Shown piece after piece: positions 8,411 to 15,981 of a DNA stretch of 38,775 nucleotides. Below the pieces are notes generated by a model. It had not been told where the DNA came from. It worked only from the letters and a program-made list of their open reading frames with translations, and ran no database searches. Source of the stretch: a virus; the IMG/VR virus record IMGVR_UViG_3300003873_000026, positions 1 to 38,775 of that record; one strand, 5' to 3'. Both the position numbers and the translations under genes were made by a program. Position 1 is the stretch's first letter. The number at the start of each line of letters is the position of its first letter.

Positions 8411-8690
8411 AAAAAAATAAATATAACCACTGTAGACATAATTGTCTACAGTGGTTATGATAACATCAAGTATTTTATTTTTACGGTAGAGAGGCGGCGA
8501 GACTATATATGAGTCCCGCTTTGCATGTCAGTGCCGAATGATTTGTACATATATGCCTGACATCATATACGTTTTTGTCATTCATTATACGCCTCTATAC
8601 CAACCAAGTGTGCTATACCCTATGTGGATATAGAACAGCTTGGGTAACTAGAATACATCAATCTTAGTGTTGGTACTATTCTAGTTACTC
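8411..8690 (-). ncRNA. Structured noncoding RNA, about 270 nt, unknown family
   Basis: No convincing ORF is present, yet the segment has a promoter motif at one end and an intrinsic terminator at the other, both for the minus strand. In RNA order it shows: a perfect 12-bp hairpin (8677-8688 with 8644-8655); a second hairpin (8605-8642) with CAAG/CTTG and CTATA/TATAG stems; and a long closing stem (8590-8601 with 8485-8496, one mismatch). The closing stem encloses hairpin ATGTCAG/CTGACAT (8557-8563 with 8525-8531) and an 8-bp hairpin (8512-8519 with 8497-8504). The latter has a G-U wobble on the minus strand that would be A-C on the plus strand. A loop of the fourth element (8536-8541) can pair with 8578-8583 as a pseudoknot. 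The terminator stem is 8423-8458. Confidence 0.75.
8423..8458 (-). terminator. Intrinsic terminator of the structured RNA
   Basis: ATAACCACTGTAGACA pairs with TGTCTACAGTGGTTAT. On the minus strand the stem is followed by ATTTATTTTTTT, a textbook U-tract. The other side is less U-rich. Confidence 0.85.
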
Positions 8691-8713
8691 ATATTAATAA
8701 TATATGGTTATAA
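8690..8713 (-). promoter_or_regulatory. Promoter motif for the structured RNA
   Basis: The minus strand reads ATAACCATATATTATTAATATG, matching the motif found upstream of protein genes. Its 3' TATG is directly followed by the first hairpin of the RNA, so transcription probably starts within a few bases. Confidence 0.7.
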
Positions 8714-8732
8714 AAAATTGATATGCTAATAT

Positions 8733-8760
8733 ACTATGGAGGGGTGCACCCCTCCATAGT
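8733..8760. terminator. Perfect 14-bp palindromic hairpin
   Basis: ACTATGGAGGGGTG and CACCCCTCCATAGT form a perfect inverted repeat between the end of the 446-aa gene and the promoter of the structured RNA. The T-run (GTTTTTTT) is on the plus side, so it is best placed to stop plus-strand transcription, while still able to fold in the minus-strand message. Confidence 0.7.
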
Positions 8761-8771
8761 GTTTTTTTAAC

Positions 8772-10112
8772 TTACCTACCCCATGCGTTAGGCTGCATAG
8801 GTTGTTGTTGTTGCATACCATTACCGAACGCACGCACTTCACCTACAGCACCAATGGATACTGGTTGCATCTGCTGTTGCGGATACATAGGTTGTTGTTG
8901 TTGTGGGTTCTGATATACAGGTTGTTGCACAGGCATCTGCATAGGCATCTGCTGTTGCGGATACATAGGTTGCTGCATCATGGGTTGCGTAGGTTGTTGT
9001 TGATACTGCACAGGCATCTGCGGCTGCATCTGCATAGGTGGATTAGCGACACCACTTACATTACCATACAACGCAGTTCGTATTGCGTCAGCTGTGCTAT
9101 CAGTACTCCCAGCATTCGGATCTACCTGCATCTCCCGCACTGGTTCTTGCATAACAGGCGCGTTAGTAGGCGCGCCCAGTTTAGTCTTGACTAGATCGCT
9201 TTCAGTAGGAATGCTGGCTAATGCTCGTTTGTAAATACCAAGATTAGTGAGTTCGTCAGAATCCACAGTTAACGTTATAACACAACCATCTTCTAGCTCG
9301 CTATCGACTCCATCGATATCGCCTCTAACAGCAGCAAATTTTGTCATCACCTTATTATATAAAGTATATAACGAGATAAATCCAGGACATTCTTTATCAT
9401 TACTACCTATCGTAACGATGCCTTTACTATTGATGTTTTCGATAAGATATTCAAAGATTATCTTAAAGATAGTGATATCCTTATTACGAAGAGTAACTCC
9501 ATTAATACGACCTCCTTTACTCATGCCGAGAAGTTCTTCATATACAGGAGACTTAAATGTCGTCACCCGGTTATATCGTTTACTACCTATACGCCCTCCT
9601 TTCTTAACGTATACTTTAAACATAGGATGACTACCAGCCTCAAATGAGTTATCATAGATCTTTAACCATTTGCTAATAGTATTAGCATCTACGATCTTCT
9701 TAATACCAGGGTTCATAGCTTCTTGAAGTCGTACCAAGAACTGGTTAAGTAACATAGTTGATTTAGTCTGAAACTTAGAATCACTCGCCATGGTTAGTAA
9801 CAAAGAACCCAATACAGTAAATTTATTATTAAGTCTGGTCGTTACTAGCGACTTAGTCTTAGATAACGATAAAGAATCACCCTTGATAATCGTTTCATCA
9901 AGTGGATTATACAATTTTTTCGTTACTATAATCTCCCCGTCAGCATCTTCGTCCAACATGGTGCGAATGTGGTTCTTGGTTGGTAGCACCAGAGGAACGC
10001 CGTCATCAGTATAGTTCACTAATCGATCACCATCGTTAATCATGAGATATCCCTTAGATACCTCTACATCCAAGCTGGATAAAACCCGCTCGTAAAATTC
10101 ATTAATGTCCAT
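8772..10112 (-). CDS. Conserved phage protein with Gln/Met/Pro-rich tail, 446 aa
   Basis: Function not recognised. Residues 1-310 look like a folded domain, with a basic patch (KKGGRIGSKRYNRVTTF) near residue 170. The last ~115 residues are low complexity, built from Gln, Met and Pro with repeated PMYPQQQ and PMQMP units. This tail may be disordered and self-associating. The gene lies two places upstream of the polymerase beta gene, the position of phiKZ gene 70; that link is by order only. It starts with an AGGAGAGAAG ribosome site. The repetitive tail DNA contains a repeated block (about 8870 and 8946), so length variation between relatives is likely. Confidence 0.75.
   Translation of the reverse strand: MDINEFYERVLSSLDVEVSKGYLMINDGDRLVNYTDDGVPLVLPTKNHIRTMLDEDADGEIIVTKKLYNPLDETIIKGDSLSLSKTKSLVTTRLNNKFTVLGSLLLTMASDSKFQTKSTMLLNQFLVRLQEAMNPGIKKIVDANTISKWLKIYDNSFEAGSHPMFKVYVKKGGRIGSKRYNRVTTFKSPVYEELLGMSKGGRINGVTLRNKDITIFKIIFEYLIENINSKGIVTIGSNDKECPGFISLYTLYNKVMTKFAAVRGDIDGVDSELEDGCVITLTVDSDELTNLGIYKRALASIPTESDLVKTKLGAPTNAPVMQEPVREMQVDPNAGSTDSTADAIRTALYGNVSGVANPPMQMQPQMPVQYQQQPTQPMMQQPMYPQQQMPMQMPVQQPVYQNPQQQQPMYPQQQMQPVSIGAVGEVRAFGNGMQQQQPMQPNAWGR
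8868..8975 (-). repeat. Internal repeat in low-complexity gene tail
   Basis: The string CATCTGCTGTTGCGGATACA followed by TAGGTTG occurs twice, about 78 bases apart, within the Gln/Met-rich tail. Shorter GGTTGTTGTTG units recur around it. It encodes repeated MYPQQQMQ-type peptides. Confidence 0.7.
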
Positions 10113-10132
10113 TCTTCTCTCCTATTTATTAT

Positions 10133-10158
10133 CGGGAGGTCTAATCATAGACCTCCCG
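10133..10158 (-). terminator. Intergenic hairpin
   Basis: CGGGAGGTCT and AGACCTCCCG form a perfect 10-bp stem with a short loop between the stop of the 491-aa gene and the start of the 446-aa gene. No strong U-tract follows, so it may attenuate or stabilise mRNA ends instead of fully terminating. Confidence 0.6.
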
Positions 10159-10166
10159 TATATTCA

Positions 10167-11642
10167 TTAATGCCCGCTATAACTACCTACAGTGTTTTCA
10201 GGACTCATACTCATTACGGTATCTACCACTGATTCAAAATCAGAAATAACCGCTTGCTTAGTGAGATTATTAGTAACTACTGGCGAGTATAGACTATCTG
10301 CGAATGTAGGAACCCTATAAATTACAGGACTGCCATTTTCTAAAGCCACACTTATAACAGTATCCCCCAATAGATCACAGTTAAATACAATATCCACTAA
10401 TCTAAGATTAGACATAGATACTTGCGGCATGATAACTGAATTTACATAATTAATGATTCGATTACCATACGGCGTTATATCTACTCCTTCTAGAAATGAA
10501 TTTATATTACTAATGGTAGTAAACGGCATACCTCCCGCATTAGTTACTGTACCACTAATTACCGATACAAGATTTTCACTCATATTAGCAGTCAGCGCAT
10601 TAATGAATGTTTGCGCTACTTGGGTATCTTCTGTGTAGTTAAGCATGGATTCGGTGTTTTCAGTATCGAATCCAGTAGCTAGATGTACGGGGTCAGATAC
10701 AATCCCACCAGAAGCCACCAAAGTGATCTTACTATTAATACCAGGGAACATTCTGTCCATAAGAGACAACGTAAAATACGATGGCTCAATAACACCTGAC
10801 ATGCGTGCGAGTGCGTATATGAATGCATTACTTGTTATAGCTTGTTCTGCGACCATACCATTAGCATTAGCTAGCACCGTTTCTGGTGTATTGAAACCAT
10901 TGTATATTGACTTTCCTGTAATAACAGCATTTATGGTGTTAGTAAAGTATTTAAGCGGATCGTTATTCGCTTTATTACTAACGTTAGCACCATTAGAAGG
11001 TGATGATGTTTTAACTGTTAAATTTACATCAGGCACGCCTGAATACATAGCCGACGAATGCAGGTTAGTAATGACATCATATGGCCTAATTAATTCTATC
11101 CCTGCGGTAGGTTCTGATACTTGTTGGTATGAAGCATTTCCAGTAGGATCAGATACAACATTATACGTAGCAGACACACGACTATCAACTCCATTAGTCA
11201 TCATGTTTCTGGTACGAGTAACTGTTGTTATAGAGTTGATATAAAATGTGGCGTTAGGATCAATCTTACCTGTAAATGACGGATCGTAATATTCACTATA
11301 TCCTTGTAGGTAATGAGCCAGGCTGGTGTTATCATTAACATATTCATCCACTACCAACACAAACATCAGTCTTTGTGTCGCCCACCCATTAGGTATATTA
11401 GCCATACCTGTGGGTGTAGCATTCAGTCTGATAGAACTACCTATCTCGTTAGCCGCCCTAACTACTCCCACTTGACCGTTATTACTAACTCCCTCGTTAA
11501 CAAAGAAGTTATATAGGTTGTCGGCCTGTCCGTTATTTAATCCTAACGAAAAACTTCTTTGGTACATATTGTTATACTCGTGATGACTGGGAATCAACAA
11601 CATCATCTTTATAGATATGTTTGATCCAACATTATTTTGCAT
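10167..11642 (-). CDS. Conserved phage protein, probably structural, 491 aa
   Basis: Not recognised by motif. It is rich in Asn, Ser, Thr and Val and poor in Lys, as many virion proteins are, with no membrane segment. A central segment reads YDPSFTGKIDPNATFYINS. The beginning (MQNNVGSNISIKMMLLIP) is duplicated at 13003-13122, where a degenerate copy overlaps the end of the 518-aa gene. Ancestrally this gene probably started inside that overlap, before an endonuclease gene was inserted between them. Gene order suggests the place of phiKZ gene 69. The ribosome site is ATGGAGGAAT, also part of the duplicated segment. Gene reality is certain; function is not. Confidence 0.8.
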   Translation of the reverse strand: MQNNVGSNISIKMMLLIPSHHEYNNMYQRSFSLGLNNGQADNLYNFFVNEGVSNNGQVGVVRAANEIGSSIRLNATPTGMANIPNGWATQRLMFVLVVDEYVNDNTSLAHYLQGYSEYYDPSFTGKIDPNATFYINSITTVTRTRNMMTNGVDSRVSATYNVVSDPTGNASYQQVSEPTAGIELIRPYDVITNLHSSAMYSGVPDVNLTVKTSSPSNGANVSNKANNDPLKYFTNTINAVITGKSIYNGFNTPETVLANANGMVAEQAITSNAFIYALARMSGVIEPSYFTLSLMDRMFPGINSKITLVASGGIVSDPVHLATGFDTENTESMLNYTEDTQVAQTFINALTANMSENLVSVISGTVTNAGGMPFTTISNINSFLEGVDITPYGNRIINYVNSVIMPQVSMSNLRLVDIVFNCDLLGDTVISVALENGSPVIYRVPTFADSLYSPVVTNNLTKQAVISDFESVVDTVMSMSPENTVGSYSGH

Positions 11643-11657
11643 GCGCTATTCCTCCAT
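11620..11657 (-). repeat. Direct repeat, copy at the functional 491-aa gene start
   Basis: About 38 bp including TTTGATCCAACATTATTTTG and the ribosome site of the 491-aa gene. It matches the copy at 13100-13138 with three differences, and the pair flanks the endonuclease gene. Confidence 0.85.
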
Positions 11658-11729
11658 AAATAAGTTACTTATTGTTTACTGTTATTGTTCTATTTACATA
11701 TCTTATGAATAATATGTGCTTGTACGTTA

Positions 11730-13025
11730 TTAATATTCACCAGGATTATGTGCTCTATCTACTCTATTTAGAGAATTTATTAACTTACACATGACATCCT
11801 TATCAGGGTTCTTAGAGATTGTTCTAGCATCGCTGTAATGTGTGATACCGTTGCTATCGGTTAACACAAGTCGCCATGTTTTAAGGTCCTTGGGATCGTC
11901 TATATGAACAGCCATTTCAACATCTTCTATAATCGCACTTAGCGCATTCGGCCAGCCGTTTTCTATTATATATAGATTGCGGTTCATTACGGCAGTTAAT
12001 ATAGAAGGTTGCGCGCAACCATAACCACGTACTGACTTATACGAAACATGCCACCACCATTTACCGTGACTTGGACCAACTCCAATATATCCAGATTTGT
12101 TAGATTTAGTCTTACGTCTATTAATACTTTGCGTAAATTTATTTGCAGATCGTATATTATTAGGATAATAACCTTTGTCATTATCGATCCTATCCATTGT
12201 TTCATCATCCTTAATATTCTTCATATACCAAGGGACAAATACTTCTGGGTCATACCAGTCCTCACATACCGTAATACCTCGGGAACCATAGTCCTTATAA
12301 CCCGGATGCCGTACACCCCTCTCCAGAAATTTAAGCCCTGGTATATCTGTTATAAAGTGACCAGACTGATAGCATCTACGCATCATGCTATTCCATGCCG
12401 AGTATCCGCGAATAGACTCCTTGCTAGCCACTCCATTTTTAGTATAGACCAAACAACCACAAGATTTGGTATCTCCGGCTTTTATGGTGCGTAGTCGCTT
12501 GATACATATGTTACCACACTCGCACTCACATTCTACTGTAGCTCTATAATAATCATCGGCATTATTGACACATTTAATTATACGCAATCTGCCATATACA
12601 TTACCTATATACTTACTGTAGTCGAGTTTACGCAAACACCCACATGACTTAGTATTTCCATTAATCAGACTACTTAGCTTTACCACCACAGTACTCCCGC
12701 AGTGGCATGCGCACTTCACCATAATACCCCTACGACCTTTAACCCCATTCGCTGACTGTAAAACTTTCAATTTATTATATATTTTACCTATATAATCAGC
12801 GACGTTTAGGCTACGTAAACAACCGCATGATTTATACGCCCCAGCGACTACATTAGTGGCGCGAAATGAGGCATTCTTGCCGCATGATAGACACCTACAC
12901 GATACCATAGTCACGCCTCTATCACCTTGAACCTCTAATATATCTAATATAGTTAATCCTCCATATAGTTTACCTATGTGCGGTGACCACTTTAAATAAC
13001 GCCTATCCGTATGCCATGTTTCCAT
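11730..13025 (-). CDS. Free-standing HNH-type homing endonuclease, 431 aa
   Basis: Paralogue of the 362-aa endonuclease near dUTPase, with one more N-terminal repeat. At least three zinc-type units end in SCGCL (YKSCGCLRSLN, TKSCGCLRKLDYS, TKSCGCLVYTKN), each paired with an upstream CxCxCG motif and an IGxxYxxLxI(L) strand. The nuclease part contains KDYGSRGITVCEDWYDP, WYMKNI and DRIDNDKGYYPNNIR (about residues 275-289), then SGYIGVG and an AP2-like WWWHVSYK. TAGGAGG precedes the ATG. The gene has been inserted between the 518-aa and 491-aa genes with duplication of their junction on both sides, so neither neighbour is broken. The cut site was presumably that junction. Confidence 0.88.
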   Translation of the reverse strand: METWHTDRRYLKWSPHIGKLYGGLTILDILEVQGDRGVTMVSCRCLSCGKNASFRATNVVAGAYKSCGCLRSLNVADYIGKIYNKLKVLQSANGVKGRRGIMVKCACHCGSTVVVKLSSLINGNTKSCGCLRKLDYSKYIGNVYGRLRIIKCVNNADDYYRATVECECECGNICIKRLRTIKAGDTKSCGCLVYTKNGVASKESIRGYSAWNSMMRRCYQSGHFITDIPGLKFLERGVRHPGYKDYGSRGITVCEDWYDPEVFVPWYMKNIKDDETMDRIDNDKGYYPNNIRSANKFTQSINRRKTKSNKSGYIGVGPSHGKWWWHVSYKSVRGYGCAQPSILTAVMNRNLYIIENGWPNALSAIIEDVEMAVHIDDPKDLKTWRLVLTDSNGITHYSDARTISKNPDKDVMCKLINSLNRVDRAHNPGEY

Positions 13026-13122
13026 GTGACCTCCTATACAATATCATTCTCCACACAGCGTGCTCTGTAGGGATTAAATACATCTTATTAACGGAAATAT
13101 TTGATCCAACATTATTTTGCAT
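13003..13122 (-). pseudogene. Truncated duplicate of the 491-aa gene start
   Basis: The reading MQNNVGSNISVNKMYLIPTE matches the first ~20 residues of the 491-aa protein, then diverges and stops after 39 codons, overlapping the endonuclease start. It keeps the ATG and a GGAGG upstream, inside the end of the 518-aa gene. It is best read as the left-hand relic of the original gene start left by endonuclease insertion. Confidence 0.75.
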
Positions 13123-13138
13123 ACGCCAATTCCTCCAT
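13100..13138 (-). repeat. Direct repeat, copy at the end of the 518-aa gene
   Basis: Partner of the repeat at 11620-11657. Here it encodes the last residues of the 518-aa protein (MEELAYAK, stop TAA) while also holding a ribosome site and ATG in another frame. This shows the two genes once overlapped. Confidence 0.85.
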
Positions 13139-14668
13139 GTCTATTATAAATTTAGCTAATTGATTTTTAAATCCTGGGTCTAATAACCTAGGGGCTCCTC
13201 CCGCAAATAACTCATCAGCACAATGCTTAGGTATATTAGGTAGCCATTTCTTACTGAATACAGCATACGTTATATCTGTTATAGATGCCTCAATAATGCT
13301 TTCGGTCTTAGTAGCATTAAGTTGCTTCTCGTACGGATACAACATATTAAGTTTATCTTTAAGTTCTACTTCTAACCTTACGTTAGGCATAATATTAATC
13401 TCTATACCATCACCACTATCAGAAAGCACCTTGGCCAGTAGTAACGCAGCAATAGCCTTATGTCCTCTAACCCATGCTATTACAAACCCTAGACTCACTA
13501 TGTTAATGATCCCAGAAATGTCTACATAATCAAATGATCTAGGGTCAATGATTCTCTTAAATATATAACCAGCAAGTATCACCTGTTCGGTAGAGATTGG
13601 TACTTCTCTAAAACACTGGGCACAATGTAATGCTTCTTCTAATAACGCTCTATTATCACAAGCACCCACATCTCTTATTAGCAGTTCCATATTACCGGCA
13701 TACCAATTTAACTCAGTCTCTATGCCTGATGACAGACTAGATACTGCGCGATATGCCTCTAACATAGATTCCTTATCACCACCATCGCCATCTGGATCTG
13801 ATGAAGGTCTTTTGTCACGGACTTTAGATCCTGAGCTACCTTTGGTTTTAAGTTTGTTAATAATATAGTTATAGATTCTTGTAATAACATTTCTGTTTTT
13901 ATTATCTGTAATTATCGCGGCTATAGAAAGTTTTTGTATCATAACCACGGATAATATATAGTTCGCTAATTCTTCTGTTGGTATCTGTTTCTCAATTATG
14001 GTAACGGAAGATGTCTCGCCAGCACCTACTGTGAGATCGATAAGCACTTCGGCCCAATTCCTTAGTTTAGCGACAGCATTATTCTGCATGATAGGATGGT
14101 TACAAAATATACCGTATAAGATATACTCTCTATGAATACCCAACATACTATCTGACTTACGGATAGCGTACATGGATAATAAACCTACTAAAACTTTAAT
14201 AGGTATTGTTAATGCGGCTAGTTCGTAATAGTCTTGTTTAATATATGTCTGCACCCTAGTGCCAAGACCATCGCTTTCGATTAATGGATCAAATGATTCT
14301 TTAAGATTCTCGGGAGGAACTACTCTGAATACATCTCTCACATACGAGATGATATCCTGCATATCGAACATATCCAATATCGTATATATACTAGCTGTAG
14401 GTGGATGCGACAGACCTCGGTATAAACACGACTCTTCAACCTGGTTAGAACATTCTACTATATTAATATATAGCAACTTCTTGAAATCTGTTCCTTTATA
14501 ATCCAAATATGAATTAAGGAGTTGGAACTGTTCTACCTCGGCTAGTTCCTCCTTATTCCGTTTTGAAATTAAACCAGCAAGACTAAAAGATACTGAATCA
14601 GTACCATTAGGAGAGGATACCTTTATCTCTAATGGTTTAGCCGTCTGTACGTTAAGTAACTCAAACAT
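13112..14668 (-). CDS. Candidate non-virion RNAP accessory subunit (phiKZ gp68-like), 518 aa
   Basis: No enzyme motif is visible. It is a mostly helical protein of 518 residues with a basic linker (KLKTKGSSGSKVRDKRPSS, near residue 275). In phiKZ the non-virion polymerase contains, besides split beta and beta-prime parts, a fifth subunit (gp68, about 520 aa) that has no counterpart in bacteria and helps recognise promoters. It is encoded three genes before gp71. This gene has that size and that place in the order, hence the proposal. Sequence similarity itself was not tested. A promoter motif lies about 90 bases upstream and AAGGAG sits at the start. The stop overlaps the ancestral start of the 491-aa gene. 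Confidence 0.6.
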   Translation of the reverse strand: MFELLNVQTAKPLEIKVSSPNGTDSVSFSLAGLISKRNKEELAEVEQFQLLNSYLDYKGTDFKKLLYINIVECSNQVEESCLYRGLSHPPTASIYTILDMFDMQDIISYVRDVFRVVPPENLKESFDPLIESDGLGTRVQTYIKQDYYELAALTIPIKVLVGLLSMYAIRKSDSMLGIHREYILYGIFCNHPIMQNNAVAKLRNWAEVLIDLTVGAGETSSVTIIEKQIPTEELANYILSVVMIQKLSIAAIITDNKNRNVITRIYNYIINKLKTKGSSGSKVRDKRPSSDPDGDGGDKESMLEAYRAVSSLSSGIETELNWYAGNMELLIRDVGACDNRALLEEALHCAQCFREVPISTEQVILAGYIFKRIIDPRSFDYVDISGIINIVSLGFVIAWVRGHKAIAALLLAKVLSDSGDGIEINIMPNVRLEVELKDKLNMLYPYEKQLNATKTESIIEASITDITYAVFSKKWLPNIPKHCADELFAGGAPRLLDPGFKNQLAKFIIDMEELAYAK

Positions 14669-14759
14669 TTTTACTCCTTATTCATAGTTAAGAATGCTAT
14701 AAATGATGGAATCACCTACTGGCGACCCACCATCTACTGTTATTCGTATATTGACATTA

Positions 14760-14781
14760 CATATTAAGTATATATGGTCAT
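14760..14781 (-). promoter_or_regulatory. Promoter motif upstream of the 518-aa gene
   Basis: The minus strand reads GACCATATATACTTAATATG, an exact match to the window consensus, followed by a leader of about 90 bases without other features. Confidence 0.7.
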
Positions 14782-14798
14782 ACTTAATGGATTCACGT

Positions 14799-15392
14799 TT
14801 ACACAGATTTACTTTTGGGATCAGTATACTTAACCTGAGCATCGTCAGCTAGATGTTTATCCATGAGTGACTTTAATCGGTTGGTATAGGCTGTAGCATA
14901 TAATGCAGATAATTCTGCTTTATCTGTTATGATATCACCGTCGGCGTTTTTAATCTTATGCCATTTATCATTAGGTAGAATATCAAACTTAACCTTCGTT
15001 TTCTCACCAGATACAACAGCCAGATATAGAATACCATCTTTATCCTTACCGCATATGGCTGTGGCTTGTAGAATTACGTTTTCGGTCTTCATATCATTAA
15101 CGTACTCTATGTTATAACATTCCAGAGAGTATTTTACTGGACCTTTATGCGCTATGGCTTTAGCCATATATCCTATAAAGATGTTAACCATTACAGCATT
15201 CATTGGTGCTATGATTAAATTATCATAACTAAATTCATTGTCTTTCTTATTATGGTTATCCGTATATACAGTTAACCTAGGATATCCCATACGTATAGAC
15301 CAAGTAAGACTAGCATAGCTATCCTTATTAATATCTTTATGCAGTGATAATGGTCCGAATGAGATTATTTTAACTTTATTACTATTTGGCAT
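14799..15392 (-). CDS. Hypothetical protein, 197 aa
   Basis: Not recognised. The N-terminal half has alternating beta-like strands (KVKIISFGPLSLH, SLTWSIRMGYPRLTVYTDN) and a hydrophobic helix (NAVMVNIFIGYMAKAIAHKG, about residues 70-89). The C-terminal part is Lys/Asp-rich and helical. It carries no signal peptide. The strand-rich, charged layout would allow a nucleic-acid-binding role, but this is a guess. It has its own promoter motif (15429-15454) and AGGAGG ribosome site, so it is expressed separately from the gene upstream, which ends in a terminator. Confidence 0.7.
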   Translation of the reverse strand: MPNSNKVKIISFGPLSLHKDINKDSYASLTWSIRMGYPRLTVYTDNHNKKDNEFSYDNLIIAPMNAVMVNIFIGYMAKAIAHKGPVKYSLECYNIEYVNDMKTENVILQATAICGKDKDGILYLAVVSGEKTKVKFDILPNDKWHKIKNADGDIITDKAELSALYATAYTNRLKSLMDKHLADDAQVKYTDPKSKSV

Positions 15393-15428
15393 AAACTACC
15401 TCCTTTACTTATTACAATCGATTCATAT

Positions 15429-15454
15429 CGTATTAAGAATATATGGCTATAAAG
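15429..15454 (-). promoter_or_regulatory. Promoter motif upstream of the 197-aa gene
   Basis: The minus strand reads ATAGCCATATATTCTTAATA followed by CG, one base off the TATG end of the consensus. It stands about 40 bases before the start codon. Confidence 0.6.
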
Positions 15455-15538
15455 ATACGATGATTAGCATAATAAGTACTCAGTTGTATGTTACTCTCCA
15501 AAAAAATATAGCGATCCCCAGAACAAAAAATAATATTA

Positions 15539-15567
15539 GACTACGGGAACTTGTAGTTCCCGTAGTC
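15539..15567 (-). terminator. Intrinsic terminator after the 135-aa gene
   Basis: GACTACGGGAACT and AGTTCCCGTAGTC form a 13-bp stem. The minus strand continues TAATATTATTTTTTG, giving a U-rich tail. Confidence 0.85.
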
Positions 15568-15573
15568 TTAGTA

Positions 15574-15981
15574 TTACTTATTGGACATTTGTTCAAGAAG
15601 AGTTAATAATCGCTCTTCTCGCACGGCTGCTATATCTGCCTGGTTGCGAATCCAAACATCTTTAGCTATGGACTCTTTTTTAGCCAGTTCTTCCAGACCG
15701 ATACCTCTGGAAATGAATCCAGATATAACCGAGCCAGCTCGTTCCAGATATGGCATGGCCCATCTGGTTGTTACAAAATCATTAACTTTGTTAAACTCAT
15801 GCTCATGTTCGAACCCCGAGCGTTCTTTAGCACGTTCTTTAGCATGCTCTTCTATTTCGGCTTTAGTTTTATCAAACACATCTTTGAATTCTTTATTGCT
15901 ATCAATAGCTTTATCAATACGTTCATTAATTTCCCGATAGCTCTTTTCAAATTCAGTTTCTTCTTGATTGTGACTTGTCAT
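15574..15981 (-). CDS. Charged coiled-coil hypothetical protein, 135 aa
   Basis: The first ~60 residues are highly charged and helical (FEKSYREINERIDKAID, then EEHAKERAKERSGFEHEHEF), consistent with a coiled coil. A mixed C-terminal helix region follows (AKKESIAKDVWIRNQADIAA). There is no membrane segment. Function unknown. It forms a one-gene unit with its own promoter motif and terminator. Its 5' leader (15982-16019) folds into two hairpins, the second presenting the GGGA of the ribosome site in its loop. A matching leader precedes the neighbouring membrane-protein gene, so the two are probably under common translational control. Confidence 0.75.
   Translation of the reverse strand: MTSHNQEETEFEKSYREINERIDKAIDSNKEFKDVFDKTKAEIEEHAKERAKERSGFEHEHEFNKVNDFVTTRWAMPYLERAGSVISGFISRGIGLEELAKKESIAKDVWIRNQADIAAVREERLLTLLEQMSNK

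Noticed and set aside
8411-8690. tRNA, tmRNA or a large ROOL/GOLLD-type RNA
   Set aside because: No cloverleaf, no T-loop GTTCRA motif and no CCA end; the segment is about half the length of ROOL or GOLLD RNAs.
8802-9194. Plus-strand 130-aa Leu/His/Arg-rich ORF
   Set aside because: It is the complement of the Gln/Met-rich repeat region of the minus-strand gene; no ribosome site and low-complexity content.
10645-11244. Plus-strand 199-aa ORF
   Set aside because: Lies wholly inside the 491-aa minus-strand gene, has no ribosome site and looks like a frame shadow.
11620-13138. Insertion-sequence element with target duplication
   Set aside because: No transposase and no terminal inverted repeats; the repeat is a gene junction and the cargo is a homing endonuclease.
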